64,000 nt of DNA from Kalaharituber pfeilii (Eukaryota; Ascomycota; Pezizomycetes; Pezizales; Pezizaceae), in the NCBI GenBank assembly GCA_015179045.1, contig WHUZ01000043.1:186001-250000 (forward strand). Direction: 5' to 3'. The notes under the pieces were generated by a model. That model worked only from the letters and a program-made list of their open reading frames with translations. It did no database searches and was not told where the DNA came from. The position numbers and the translations under genes were made by a program. Position 1 is the first letter of the stretch; each line of letters opens with the position of its first letter. Below are positions 1 to 12,476 of this stretch, piece by piece.

Positions 1-2399
1 GTGAAAATGATATAGACGTATGACTCGTTGTTGGGCTTGGCGTTTGAGGATTAGAATGGTGGAGCATTTGCGGCAGCTGTTGTAACTGATGTTGACGTTG
101 GCTCGGGCTTGTGTTCGCCGTCGCGCTTGGAGATACCCGAGTGGGTGGTGGACTCGCAGTTTTTTGCGACTGGTTTGTAGATGATCTGGATAAAGTTTGC
201 CCATTCTCAAATTGGGCAGGGGGTGTGCTTCTGGTGGAGATTGGTGGAGATCTCTGCTTTCTCTTCGCATCTTCGTCATAACTTGACAAGGCTGCCTTAG
301 CCAGTTTCTGATAAACGTCAACTGCAGCTTCCGTCCCAGGCCACTTATGTGCTAACCCGGACAACACAGATAAACTGGTGTCAAGGTGAGCTTTTATCGT
401 TTCCTTCTTGTGCACCCTCCTTATCTCTTCTGAGCAGCAGCACCATATCAGCGTGGTTATAGTCATAGAGATTTGGTATATGAAGACAAATGTTATGTCC
501 ACGGATCGTTGATCAAACATCTTTTTTTGCAGATAAACATTCTTTGCTGCGGAATTGTAGCAAATTAGGGTAGCCTCCAGAGATGGTTCTGGAATTTGAG
601 GGCTTGGGCGATAAAGGAAAATGATGAGATTATTGTACCTATGTCAATGTTAGTCGCTTTTTCCTTGGCAGATATGCTATGATTTACCTGTGAATGAACC
701 TAATCTGGCGTTAACATACAGTTTAATCAAAAATAGACACTCATTACTTACCAGTCATTTGTCAGACCACTTCCATGGTCACTGACAGGTGCAGCTTGTC
801 TCCATGCCTCAATTTTGGCATACATCTCCGCAAACCATGGATCCGTATCATCCTTGGGGGTTGGTCTAGGGTTCTGGTACAGAGTTTGCCTAATCTGGGC
901 TTGCAACCTTCGTAACCGGAAAAAGTGCATTGAAATCAGTTTTTTCGGAGATGGAGGTGCTGGGAGGATGCCATCCTTTGTGATGTACTTGTCCTCTACC
1001 GGCTCATAAAACTTTACGTCAACGTAGCCATCCATGGTTGCAAACCCAGACGGCCTCCCAAGTACGTGGGAGAGCCCATATCTGTGCATTTATCGATCAA
1101 TACTGAAAATTCTATTTATCTGGTGCAGGATAACTCACTCAAAAGAGGCTACAACCCAAAACAGGCGCCGCCTTAGGTCCATCGTTATTGGATCAATTGG
1201 GACATCACTCAGGGTGATCGTTTTCTCCTGTGCAAAACCGAGTTGTATACAAAGCCTAACTATTATTCCCACAACATGGTATACCTAATGCAAATGAAAA
1301 ATCAGAACATGGTCTATGTTAAAAGAATTTAGATTGTTTGAGAGCATACCGCCGTCCTTGTAGGTGTCAGCAAGGAATATGATGCCATCAGAGCTAAACA
1401 TTGCAACGTAGTCATATTCATGGGTTCGAGAATTTCATCCAAATGCTCAAAAGAAGCTAAATAGTAGCTGTCTGCCAGACTGGCATACTGAGGCGAAATC
1501 TTTTGCATACTGATAGCCAAAACATTTTTCAGCTGAAATAGCTTCACCGGGTCTTTATCGTGCTTGTTGTAGATATCGTCAACATATCCAAGAAAAGTTG
1601 GCTCGTGCAAAATAGGAAGTACAAATTGAGCTACAATGTTTTAACACCGGTCTATAAAGGTGAGATAACTCAGGTCAATTTACCTTTCTGGCAAAAAATT
1701 TCCACCAACCTATCAGTCACTTCACGGCTAGGAAGCTGAGGTGCTGCTCCAGGCAGCGCAACTGGGCTACGGGTTTGTGAGCCAGGGGAACCAGATATTC
1801 TCTGCCCTTGTCGAAAATTATTCCGGTGTTCTTTTATCTCTTTAACTGAATCTTTCTCCAGGTGCTTCTTTGCAAAGTCGATAACTAATCGAGTCATGGT
1901 AATTCCACTTGACGTTCCCACAAACCGAGGCTCCCCCTTTTCATCGTCAAATTTGACCAATCCCACTCCTCGTACTAACTCTCGAGAGTCGGGTTGCTCT
2001 ACTTCACTGAATGCTGCTTCCTGTTTGGCTATTTCCGCCTCTAGCTCTCGTACCTTAGCTTGTAGATGTACCACATAGCTTCGAGGTATAGTCTTTTGCT
2101 TCGTGGAATCAAAAAATTCACAATGAGCGCCGCTTCGTTCGCAAGGCCCGCATTTGGGAAGCCCCGCATCGCAGCGAGTTTTACGCTATAATTTCAAGTA
2201 AGACCATGAACAGACATAGGTTGAGGTACAAAGGAATTCAAGTAGAGTAATTGTCTCTTACACTTCTGCACCTGGTGCACGCCGTTAATGTATGATATAG
2301 CTTTGGCGGCCCTGAATTTGTGTGATTTGTGTCTTCAGCATTCGCGGCCCTCTTACCATTCACAGTCGTAGGATCTTTACGGCTTCCATCCCCCAGCAT
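1..2399 (-). CDS. Zn2Cys6 transcription factor, Fcr1-like (C-terminus beyond left edge)
   Basis: Gal4-type nuclear regulator, read on the minus strand from ATG 2399-2397; an in-frame stop lies just upstream and this is the first Met. Proposed exons: 2399-2262, 2185-1684, 1630-1350, 1284-1139, 1081-752 and 638-1 (open at the edge), at least 678 residues. The zinc cluster is split by intron 1 and, once joined, gives a perfect C-x2-C-x6-C-x6-C-x2-C-x6-C at about residues 41-68, followed by a dimerisation coiled coil (YVVHLQAKVRELEAEI). The middle carries 'GTSSGITMTRLV' and the PF04082-like fungal TF domain ('LHEPTFLGY', 'RRRLFWV', 'GRPSGF'). The last visible exon has 'WYNNLIIFLYRPSPQIPEPS', then a Ser/Thr/Pro/Gln-rich low-complexity tail. 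Similarity to the Fcr1-type C6 factors is from memory of that family; the target genes are unknown. The zinc cluster and domain order make the TF call firm; the subfamily is tentative. Confidence 0.85.
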
Positions 2400-5300
2400 T
2401 GTTGGTCGCTTCCTTGCGGAATCTCTTGTCCCCGTTGAATGCTCAGAATGCGAGGTGAGCTCACGACGCTATGACGTCTACAACGCACAGAGTAGAACAG
2501 AATGTTGTAGGATAGCTCGGCAGATTGATTTTTGTAAAAAAAGTAATTTATCGAAATGGAAGAGATTTGTGCTAAAAATCAAATGTGAATTATTTCTGGT
2601 TAAACCAAGTTCGTATGATATGCTAAACCGGTAAAATCCTGGAGAACGCAGTGTATATCAAGTAATCCGGCCCCTTTGCTTTGCAGGTTGATGAGCTAGT
2701 ATCCTGAATAGGGACAGCCTTCTGAGATGAACAGGGTGATCTGGTTCAAACTGAGTAAAAATAACATCAAACAAACGCCCAGAAAATTCTGCCAGGTAAC
2801 TAGCTGGTGGAAACGGGGCCGTCACACAGGTGCCGAGGTGGTATGAATGGGAATTCGTGGTGGTTGTGACCGCGCAGTTAACCGCTTATTCCTGGCAAAT
2901 ACATATTATTAACCAGTACCTACTTACATAAGTTACATAAGTATGGGTGATGAATCCCGGCAAGGGTGGGGGCAATGGGGGCGGGTGCTGGGAGGGGGGG
3001 GGGGAGCTATGTACCAGTATTCAGTATTCTCAATTCTTCGTGTCGACGGCCAGTACTATAGTCGTTCCAATGTCCAGAGAAGAAGGGGTTTGTAACAGCC
3101 GGAAGCTGAAACGGGGGGGGCACACACCTGTAGGAATCAGATCTTGAATTCGCTGATGGTCCAAAAAGCCCGAGGTATGCAAGCGCTGCTTTCGACAAAT
3201 CAGAGAGGGAGAGAAAGAGAGATGGAAGGCGGAGCATCCCGCTGGAACGGACGTTGGGGACCTTGGGGCAAACGCATAAGCGCCTATGCATATTCCGTAC
3301 ATGCCAAGGCTGTGCCGCATTGTGCTACCCAGTTTCAGTGACGTACTTACAGCTAGACCTGGGTGGCTACTACATAACTCAAGTGGAGAACATATATACT
3401 GGCTGGGGAGCGATTGAAACCGAGGGGTAATTCTTTACTGATGCATAGTAGGTGAGAATCCCGTAACACCAGGCAGCTCTGTTCTTTAGTAACTCTATTA
3501 CCACTGTGTCCCACACCGCCTCTAGACGTGTTAATTCCTGACACGCCTTTGCTTTGAGTACTCATGTCTCGTATCCTGAGTTCAGCCCTTCGAATGTTGG
3601 ATGATGTTATTCATGTTGTTAGGGCTGTTGTCGCTGTGCATTTATTACCATGCAGGTAAGCTCCTAAATAAAAACCAAACTAGTGCTAGTATCCCTACAG
3701 CAGCACCGATGATCCGTTCATAGCTAAACTATGATTCTACGTAGTCTTCAAAATTGGCTGCTGCAATGAGAACTCCGCTGGTGGCTTTGGGTCGTGCAGT
3801 AGGAACTGTACACTAGTTGCGTTATATGTATATTGCTGTCAAGGATGAACCATTCAAATGACCAGTCAAAAACTTGTGGAGACGAAACAGCAAGCAGACA
3901 GAGACATTCCCCACTTATACCTACCGAGACCTTCTGCCAGGGCTGATCAGAAGTGCATTCCAGTCTGGTGCACATACTTGCGAAGCCCCGTCAGACGAGC
4001 AGTTAATCTATCCCTAGTCTTGTAAGCAGGTATATCCCAGTGCTCAGCCTTTGCTACGCAACCATTGCGAAGATGGGCCTCACTTATTCAGGTCTCCATT
4101 TCGGGCATGAGACTGGCAATTCCGTGTGAGGCCTGCCCGCCAAGAGGTCTCGGCCTCGTGACCTGTCCATGGCTACTGCGCCGGGACTACTGGACTACTC
4201 GTATTGCTCAAACGACGGGGGCAATCTGGATGAAACTGCCGTTCGCGAAGCCATCCGGGCCCGCGGTGCCATCTTACGGCGTGCCCATCCCGCCGCATTA
4301 CCATCCCGTCTGCGGGGCGCCGCTTCCTGTCTTGCCGCCGTCGGCAATCTGCCTCCCGCCAGTATGATATCAATATCTGCCTTGCGAGCGCTGCGCCGGA
4401 CGCTGCAGGTGCCGTGCGCGCGTGTTTGAGCTTGCGAGGTGTGCAGCGCAGGGCGGCGAGGGCCCGGTGCCCCGCAGCTTCCCCTCGTCCGGCGCGCGCC
4501 ATGGCCGTCCTCCGCCTGGGTGCGTCGCAGCTGACCGCCGTTCTCGCCGCAGCCAAGCAGCGCCCACGGCCGCCCGCGCCGCAGGGTGGGCACAGCCGGC
4601 GTCGTGGGGCCTCGCGGGGCCTCGTGGGGCCTCGGGGGACCGGCGTCATATGTATCATATCATATGTAAAAAAAGAAAAGAAAGTGACTGCTCGGTCCCT
4701 TGCCCCGTGTCCCGCTGCCTGCACCCGCCCCCATCGCACTCCAGCCCTCGCCGCCCGCTCGCCCAGCGGCCTGACACCGCATCGCCCCCTCGCCCCCTCC
4801 CCCTCCCCTCCCCCTCCCCCTCCCCCGCCCCACCCACGCCAGCACTCATCCGCTGCAGACCCATGCACCCCCCATCAAGGGCCTGCTGCCTGACAGGTTT
4901 ATCCAGTATCCGACATTCCTCTCTCATCTCGCGAAATCTCTCGGCTTAACCCAATGCTCTGCTCCCCCCGCATAGGAATTAGCCCTAAGTTCCTGCTTTC
5001 AACTGACCCGATCATCGAGTCATTTCTTTATGCCTGCCACTTCCTTGCTACTCAGTAAAATCCCCCCCCCCCCCCCCCCACCCCATCCCTCAAACGTTTC
5101 CCAGCCCCCTACCCTCCAGAGAGGGCCAATCAAGTTTGCTTCCACTGCAAGAAATTACTTGCCTGAGGAAGATGCTGTATGCATATCTAAGAAGTAGGGA
5201 CCAAGCCTGAAGCTCCTAAATAACAGGGATCTCCCCTCCATCGCTAATTCCTGTCCAATCTCTTTACCTGGCAAGTGCCAATACGCATGTGTCTCCAATC

Positions 5301-5673
5301 AGACAATTTGCAGCACCTTTCTCATTTCGTCTGCAGGTTGTCCCAACGGTGCCAGTACGCCTATTCCCCCGAGTTTGCAGGCTGCAGAGACAACCTTCAG
5401 ATTTCTCAGATATCTTGTACTACCATAATAAGCGCTTCTCGAAGGTGACATTCAAATTATCGAAACGCACACCCCTCCAAAAAGCTGTGAATGCCTTCCG
5501 TAGGACAAGTAAAGGATCGGAGCTAGGACAGTGGCCTTTGATCCGCCTGCCCGGTCACAGACAGTTCCGCTCAGTCTTAAGTGAACGCCAGAGCGCTCCA
5601 TCAAGCATCAGAAAGAAATTCAGAGATTGTCCAATTCCAAGACAGCAAACGGAGAATAACGACATACGACGCT
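2400..5673. other. Intergenic stretch with G/C-rich block and C18 run
   Basis: I see no convincing gene. The DNA holds short G runs near 2990-3120, a GC-rich block at about 4060-4880 in which all frames are open by composition (C-rich (CCCCTC)n near 4795-4830), a run of 18 C at 5062-5079, and pyrimidine-rich DNA up to the start of the next gene. The part from about 4900 is the likely promoter and leader of the gene starting at 5674. Confidence 0.5.
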
Positions 5674-8147
5674 ATGGAAGCATCACTCACATCCCCATTG
5701 TTGAGAGTCAGTCGACCGGTCAGTGCGTGCTCACGATGTCGCAGTGCAAAGGTTAAGGTTGGTATGACTGTCCAGACACCTTGGAGTTCATGTTGTTGAT
5801 GACCGGAATCTACAGTGTGATGGGAAACTACCTGCATGTTCTGCATGTGAACGGTCTGGGAAAGCACACGAATGCACTGGCGGCAGTGATCAATTTGCAC
5901 GCGGGAAGGAACGAAGGTCAGTACAACTTCTTCTCTAAATTCTCTGAATCAAGTATATGCAAGATTAACACCCAGGCACAGTTATGTAGCTTCCCTCGAG
6001 TCTCGAATCGAGAAGCTGGAAAAAAGACTTGCCGCACTTAACAGCCGCAGAGGCTTGCTTGACAGCCCCACGGCAACGCCGAAGCTAGGGAGCCAAACGG
6101 ACGATGGTGCGTAACGCCCTCTATTCTAAAATTCCAACACCACATGCTAAGTTCTATATTAGATGATTGGCTGAATACATCCTCACCCCTGACTCGGAAA
6201 CAAGCCAAAGTTGAGGATGATGAAATGGAAGATCTTGTTGCCGATCTGGGATATCTGTCAGTATTTGTGCGGACATGTTGGGCCAGGACGATGGCTAATA
6301 GTATTGCAGACAGATTAGTGCTTGCACTCGTGACTTTTATGGTGTTACAGAGAAGGTGTCGTTTTGTAGGCTGGTCCTCAAAACCTCAGCTTCCTCGAAA
6401 TCTCTCGATGATAAACCACGAGCTCGACTACCATCGCGACATACGGCAACCCAATTGATACAACACTACTTTGACAAGATATATACTCTGTTACCATGTT
6501 TCTCCGAAACTGGCTTCTTTGGTTCTCTGGACTCTGTCTACCGAGATGAAGCATCAGCTTCGGCGTTTGATTGTTATATGGTATACATGGTGTTGGGGGT
6601 AGGGACAATGTCGTTATCTCGTAGTCGGGACTCTGCCGCTGCACACAATGCAGCTTGCTTTGTGAAGACCGCGTTAGAATATGCTCCTGCAGTTATAACG
6701 CCTGCAAATATATGCGGTGTGCAAGCAACATTAATGCTAGCACAGTATTCAATGTTGGAACCACAACATTTCAACAGCTGGTACTTGATTGGAGTAGCTT
6801 CAAGGATTCTAATTGACATTGGATTACATCATGAACCACAAAGAGTGTTAAAGCTCAAGCCTGCAGAACTTGAATTGAGGAGGAAGATTTTCTACTGTGT
6901 GTATTCAATGGATAGGTATGTGTACTGTTTAAAATTATTCGCTATAAGCGTTTGCTCAATATCTTTGCAGATCAATTAGCATGGTTCTACAACGACCCTT
7001 TTCTTTCTCCGATGACGCCATCGACGTCCAACTTCCCAAGGCCCATGACATTCAAAACCCTAAAACAATCAACCTCAAAGGCAACCTCACCCCCATGGCT
7101 GCTGCCGTTCACCTCTTTGAGCTTCGAAAACACCAATCTGCCTGGTACCAGAAGCTTTACCACACCGGGAACGAGCCCTCGCCGGACCCAAAACCGGACT
7201 ACTTTGCTCGAAGAGAGGTGCTGGAAAGGTGGTTTTCTGCCATGCCAGAAGGAATATCGAAGCCGAATAAGGACTGGCTGGCTCTAGAGTGGCATTACCT
7301 TTACGTCTACGCTTCAGCTCCCTGCCCAAAGATGCCCCAGCCGTGTAAAGAAGCGTTAATGGCGATATTCACGCACTGTGCACAGTATGCGATCAAGTTC
7401 CGGCAGATTCTAGCAGACCTAAATAACAGAACTGTGTATACATTCCACGATGCGCTACGGCCTTACTATGTGGGTATGAACTTGCTGCATGCACTCTGGC
7501 ATAATGAGGAGGTAGTGCTGAACGAGAATAATATTGGGACCGCGATGGAAGGGATCAAGGCGACCACGTACGTGCTTGGGGCGATGACAGGTAAGTGGGA
7601 AGACGCGGAGCGCCTGAGGAACCAGTTTAGACAGGATGCGAGTTTTATGATGGCGAGGCTGCAGCAGAAGGTGAATGAGTATTTAACGGCCCCAAGTACG
7701 CGACAACAATCCATACCACAGGTTACTCAGTCACACGTTACACCACTACCTCCCTCTCGACCCTCTCCACCTCCTCAGCAACCACTCCAACTCGGCCTCG
7801 AATCGCAAACTCTCCTCCCCTCACGCCCTTCCCACTCACAGGCCCCCTGTCCCGTCACCCTCTCCACCACCCTTCCCGCCATAACCACCCCAGTTACCCT
7901 CTCATCCCTCCCCGCCCTGTCCCAACCTCTGCTGCATCCCCTCCCCACTATATACCAACAAACGTTTGACTTTCCGGAATGGCCCGAGTACTCCGCTGCC
8001 CTGGCGGCACTGAACGGTGGACGGAACGCGCTCGGGGTGTTCAATCCGAGCGGGCATATCGCAACAGCGGATTTTGGGAATGTGGCGTTTTATAGTTATA
8101 ATGAGAGGAGTTGGGATGAGACTAGGGCAGGGATGGGAATGGTATAG
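5674..8147 (+). CDS. Stb5-like Zn2Cys6 transcription factor
   Basis: Complete nuclear DNA-binding regulator of 728 residues in six exons: 5674-5757, 5816-5916, 5982-6106, 6163-6260, 6314-6915 and 6971-8147; all phases join. The zinc cluster starts at Cys19 (CSRCRSAKVKC, then CDGKLPACSACERSGKAHEC), followed by 'DQFARGKERSYVASLESRI', the linker-coiled-coil signature of the Stb5 group. The middle has a fungal TF domain ('LIQHYFDKIYTLLPCFSE', 'LRRKIFYCVYSMDRSISM'), and the C-terminus is Pro/Ser/Thr/Gln-rich. In yeast, Stb5 controls NADPH-generating genes and drug/oxidative stress response; that role here is inference. The first intron needs an unusual GTTGGT donor: the alternative GTATGA donor gives an immediate stop. 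The start is the only ATG giving a full zinc cluster. Family call good, orthology moderate. Confidence 0.85.
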
Positions 8148-8470
8148 TGGATTGTATTTGTAGTTTGTAGTTTGTGTCAGGTAATATATTATCTGTGTGT
8201 GTATCTGTATGGGCTTTCTTTTTTTTTCGTTTATTGTTTTTGCTTATGGGGAAAAAATAGGGACTTTGATGGATGGTAACTGTTGATTTTAGTGTAACTT
8301 ATATATTCGGAGTTTTCTTTGTGGGCGGTTTTGATTTTTGGTTTTTGGTTTTTTGTTTCCCTTTTTGGCTTTTATTTAGATTTCATTTACTTTTCTTCAT
8401 GTTATAATTCACTTGTTGGTTAAATCCCATCATCAGCATATCATCAATTCTCGCCATCGGTCATTGTCAT

Positions 8471-8472
<2 letters not shown>

Positions 8473-8504
<32 letters not shown>

Positions 8505-8584
8505 CCCAGTTTTATTTTCTTTCTTTTTTTTGTCTTTGCCGTTGTATTTTATTGAAAGCAAAAAAAAAAAAAAAAAAAAAAAAA
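8473..8584. repeat. T32 run and A25 run 55 bp apart
   Basis: T32 at 8473-8504 and A25 at 8560-8584 lie in the 3' flank of the Stb5-like gene. In a read-through transcript they could pair into a long U:A stem with a 55-nt loop. Confidence 0.8.
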
Positions 8585-8963
8585 GATAGGATACTTTACA
8601 GCACAGTAAGTCCAGGAACGAGAAGTGCGTTTATAGGTTTATATATATAATTTCGTAGATCTCTTTGGCAGATTTAGTTCCAAGGGGGGTTATGTATAGT
8701 TGCTTGAATTATATATATCCTCCTCACCCCCTCCCCCCCTCCCCCCAACCAAAATCCGAAAGCAAGAAAAGGAAAGAGAGAGAAAGAGAGGGAAAGAGAG
8801 GAAAGAGAGGGATGTCCCAACCAGGAGCTCGAATATAGCAAATATATTTTAGTTAACTGCACCAATGCAATACATAATGACGCCTCCCTCCAAAAGTCAA
8901 AAAAAAAACCACCAAAGCCATTAAAGAAAAGATAGGAAACGTAAGTATCCAAATAAGCCAACC

Positions 8964-8966
<3 letters not shown>

Positions 8967-9005
<39 letters not shown>
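8967..9005. repeat. A39 homopolymer
   Basis: Uninterrupted run of 39 A directly after 'ccaaccggt'. I looked for a flanking duplication as in a retroposed A tail and found only a weak 7-bp match (GTATCCA), so origin by insertion is unproven. Confidence 0.85.
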
Positions 9006-9006
<1 letters not shown>

Positions 9007-9051
9007 CATGTATCCACTCAACGTGCCCCCTCATCCTCCTCACTCCTTCCT

Positions 9052-9112
9052 CACCACCACCACCACCACCACCACCACCACCACCACCACCACCACCACC
9101 ACCACCACCACA
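9052..9112. repeat. (CAC)n microsatellite, about 20 copies
   Basis: Perfect CAC trinucleotide tract ending one or two bases from the stop codon of the minus-strand gene at 9114. It would be (GUG)n at the very start of that mRNA's 3' UTR, so length change would not alter the protein unless the stop is lost. Confidence 0.9.
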
Positions 9113-9113
9113 C

Positions 9114-10241
9114 CTACTCATCCGCAAATAGCCTAAAACATGTCTCCATAACTGCCCCCTCCATCCTCTTCATCTGCTCCTGATCCTTCCAATTCACCAC
9201 CACCATCCAGATGCCTCCAATCTCTCCCTTCCTTTCCCCTTTCACCTCCCCATTCCATCCAATTTCCCTCCAACTTTCCCCACCCCACTGCCCGTCCACT
9301 CCCTCTACCAGCACCTCTCCTTGCGCCATCCCGGTCCACCCGACCCCACATTCCCTCTCAATCCGCTGCATCGCTTTTGAGACCTGTATAAACAGCTTCT
9401 TTTCATCGATCGTGACTTCATCCACGGGGAAGTCTGGGGACAGGGCCAGTGACATGCAGACGACGTCGAAGCAGACAGCCTGTGGTGTTTTTCTGACGAT
9501 GGGGAAGAGGTGGCGTTCGAGATAGCATTGGTAAAGGGCCTCCTGGGTGAGAAATTTGAGATTCTGGGGGGGAGGATAGCAGACGCGGGGTGGAGGAGAG
9601 ATTTTTTTGGCCGGAGGGAGGGGTTTGTCAGCGGAAGGGAGGGGGGGGACGGTTGTGCATTTGGAGGGACCAATGATCAAGGGTGCGGACGTAGTTGTGG
9701 GGTCTGAGAGGGGAGCAACCCTAAGGGGAGTGGAGGTAGTTGTGGTGCTCGTGCTGGTGGTAGCCTCAGCCGCCGTAATTGTGGTCTCCAACTCAGGTGG
9801 TGTCGGCACCGGATTTGGCGTGAGAATTAGGGTGACAGTAGATGTTACCGGTATCTCCACTGGCGTGGTTTCCTCCGCTGGAGCTGTACTCGTCGAATTT
9901 GTAGGCGTAGATGTGGAGGACTCTACCAACGTCGTGGAACTCGGAATCGGTGGAGGCGGCGTCGGTGGCCTAGGCCTAGGATCCGGGCAGGTGAACACCG
10001 TGCAGTTTTTGCTCTCTGGGAGGTACCTAAAACCACCATTCTCTCGAGACCCTTCCTCATTCCTTCGCGCCAGGTACCGTCGCGGCCAGATCGGCTGTGG
10101 GAGGTCATCTAAGCCGGAGTGGGGTTGTGGTGATGATATGGAGTTTGAGAGACGAGTCCAAAGGCTGTAGGGTGTGGGGAGGGTGGTGACCGGAATGGGG
10201 AGGAGAAGGAAGGGGAGGAGATAAGTTGGAGGGATATGCAT
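9114..10241 (-). CDS. Secreted Thr/Pro-rich Cys-containing protein, unknown function
   Basis: Single-exon ORF of 375 residues. The N-terminus (MHIPPTYLLPFLLLPIPVTT) is a plausible signal peptide. Residues about 60-200 are Thr/Pro/Ser-rich, suitable for O-glycosylation, and low-complexity. The C-terminal third is globular and Cys-bearing, with 'PQAVCFDVVCMSLAL' and a final 'VMETCFRLFADE'; about nine Cys in the mature chain could form disulfides. I do not recognise a family. The architecture fits an extracellular, wall-associated or effector-like protein; this is inference from composition only. The opposite-strand open frame at 9607-10170 is a shadow. A TATA-like element lies about 85 bp upstream, and a (CAC)n tract abuts the stop codon. 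No intron is needed. Confidence 0.7.
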   Translation of the reverse strand: MHIPPTYLLPFLLLPIPVTTLPTPYSLWTRLSNSISSPQPHSGLDDLPQPIWPRRYLARRNEEGSRENGGFRYLPESKNCTVFTCPDPRPRPPTPPPPIPSSTTLVESSTSTPTNSTSTAPAEETTPVEIPVTSTVTLILTPNPVPTPPELETTITAAEATTSTSTTTTSTPLRVAPLSDPTTTSAPLIIGPSKCTTVPPLPSADKPLPPAKKISPPPRVCYPPPQNLKFLTQEALYQCYLERHLFPIVRKTPQAVCFDVVCMSLALSPDFPVDEVTIDEKKLFIQVSKAMQRIERECGVGWTGMAQGEVLVEGVDGQWGGESWREIGWNGEVKGERKGEIGGIWMVVVNWKDQEQMKRMEGAVMETCFRLFADE

Positions 10242-12476
10242 CGTGGGGGTTGTGACTGAAAGTTGCAGAAATGGGTCGGAAAGTCTGAGAAACGCACTGC
10301 TGGTGCCAGTAGTCGACTGGTTGGGATATATAAAGCAGCTTCAAGAGAATGGAATGCAGATGGAATGTAATCAAGACGTAGTATATCGAGTCAATCGACG
10401 TAAAGTATCAACTATCTAGGGAGCCGAGCCCGTTCGCACAACGAACACAAACAAAAGAAAAAAAAAAAAAGAACAGACGAAAAGGAAAAGAAACCGAACA
10501 ACAAACGTGTTCAACCGTGAGAAAAAGACTGTATATTCCAACCTGCGCTGCCCTGCGGAGGTGGAGGGACGGGGGCATCATGTATATATATCATCAGATG
10601 CGCACGCACACAAAAAGAGCATAGCACGTTTCAACGCAGGGGATTGACGTCGCATCCGACCAGGAACCAATCAGCAAGCCTATGGATGATGCGCAGATGC
10701 GATTAGAGCAGCGGCGCTGCGCATGCCCGAACGAACGGGGGTGGGTCGTCAGAGTGCTGCGCCAATCACCACGACCAAAATGAAACTCGACGCCAGCGAG
10801 CTCTGGGCCTATCCCCCCTCACGAGCAAGATCTTGCCCTTATTTTTATTTCTGCTTCTGGAGTAGAGGCACGAGGTATTGGTAAATAATGGGTGAGTGCT
10901 CGGCAGACCTACCGATTTGTGAGAGGCTAGTGGTCCCGCTTGGGCCATGGGCTATTAATGGCTATGCGGGCAATTGCTGAAGTGGAGATCAGGCAACGGG
11001 GGGGCAGTCAGTGGAGCTAGTTTGTTGGGAACACAGGGCGTGTTTGGATGGGGGGCGAGCTGCCCGGAGAGCGGAGTGGAGAAGGAGCGCCCTGTGCCTG
11101 TGCCTGTGTGTTGGTGGGAGTGGCCAGAGGCAGCCTGTATGAAGGAAGACATGCTGAATCTCGTCAACAGCCGGCGCCGGCCAATCACGACAGACATACG
11201 TGGGTGCACCAGCTGGTACACCAGCTGGTACTGCCGTCGCATCCCTCAGGCTTCCAGTTTCAGGCTGCCATTGGGCGCTGTGAACATGTGCAGCAGTGCT
11301 GTAACGTAGCTGCGCACAGCACTGCAATTTTGATGTTGCGTCAAGCTCATTATTATTTCAGCTGCACCAACGTTGGCCGGGCGAATGAGCTGCAGTTGTG
11401 CGCCGATCACACGCCTCTTGAAACGCGTATGAATGATCTGATAGCGGGATTTGCCAGGGGCCTGCGGCTCCCAGCCACACACGCATCAGGGCTTGCTTGT
11501 GTGGCTGCTTTCCCCCACAGTCTTAGACTACGCCTGCTATGCATAGAGCACAAGGTATGATCGCCCCCGGCTCACGCTCAGCTGACTTCCTTATGTAAGC
11601 CTGCGCTCAGCCCTGCATATATAGGCCCCGTGGGCATCTTGGCATGCCCGACAGGGTCGGATCACGCCCCTCCGAAGCCTCGAGGCCCTTCATCAACCAC
11701 CAGAATCCCCGATCTCACTGCGATTCTCGATCCGGAGGCCACCGGCGGGCTGAAGAATCTGATAAGCCGAGATCTCATCTGCTCTCCTGGCGATAGGGAA
11801 GACCCCCCCGGGAAGACCCCGGACGGGCTGGCGGGCGCGATATGCTCGATCGCGCCTAAGGACTGCGGACCGGGTGTGGCGAGATCGAGATTGGTGTCTA
11901 TATCGGCGGCCGCGAGAGATGGGCGTGCCAGGGTGCAGAGCTAGGGCTTCTAGATGACTAAATGGCGGGAGATGACATCTTGAGGTGACGGGGGCGCTGG
12001 TTGGCGGTTAATGTCGGTGAGGGCATTGGTGGATCGGCTGGTGCTATGGTGAGTGTGAAGTTGCACTTTGATAATGCAAACCTGCGCTCGATAGGAATTT
12101 CATACAAATATTTGCTCTGCTCCCCGCAGATGAAGCCGTGTGCGCCGGCCTAAGATCCTCACGCCGAACCTGAACCGTCCCCCTCCGCTGAAAACAAGTA
12201 CCTATGGTACCTATGCTCGATGCATTTATGCGACTTTGCATTTATGCAGCGCATCACGTGTGATGTGCTACCCAATACGGAAGTATCTGCGCCCCAGCCA
12301 GAGCAGAGCTGGCAGCTCCGCTCCCGCTCCGGCGTTCTCCCTTTCCCTCGCTCGTCCTCGGCCTGCTTCCTGAGTCCGTTTGCACATTCAGACCCTTCTT
12401 TGCCGTAGCTGCAGTGTGTCAGGGTGACCCAACAAAGTATCAATGATAAGCGATGAGAGAGAATAACCGACACGCT
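10242..12476. other. Divergent intergenic region, no gene seen
   Basis: Promoter side of the secreted protein gene at 9114-10241, then mixed-composition DNA. It contains a short exact tandem (CACCAGCTGGTA twice at 11209-11232) and a locally GC-rich part at 11640-11940. The frames of about 100-170 codons here lack recognisable domains, and several overlap each other. Confidence 0.45.
10326..10334 (-). promoter_or_regulatory. TATA-like element of the secreted protein gene
   Basis: Minus-strand TTTATATAT lies about 85 bp upstream of the ATG at 10241, a normal spacing for a fungal TATA box plus short leader. Confidence 0.4.

Larger units (their letters stand above)
8148..9113. other. AT-rich convergent intergenic region with long homopolymers
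   Basis: 3' flanks of two convergent genes. It contains T32, A25 and A39 runs, a (CAC)n tract and a purine-rich (GGAAAGAGAGA) stretch at 8760-8815 (both listed or described separately). No coding region seen; the open frames here come from the homopolymers. Confidence 0.55.

Noticed and set aside
4173..4868. 231-codon minus-strand frame in GC-rich DNA
   Set aside because: Gly/Arg-rich, overlapped by open frames in nearly every phase, and shows no conserved motif.
8945..9020. A39 as the tail of a retroposed copy
   Set aside because: Only a 7-bp weak repeat (GTATCCA) flanks it, leaving a body of about 15 nt; too little to support insertion.
9607..10170. 187-codon plus-strand frame
   Set aside because: Shadow of the Thr/Pro-rich coding region of the minus-strand secreted protein (reads as Val/Gly repeats).
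11048..11560. 170-codon plus-strand frame
   Set aside because: No recognisable motif; equal-sized frames overlap in other phases.
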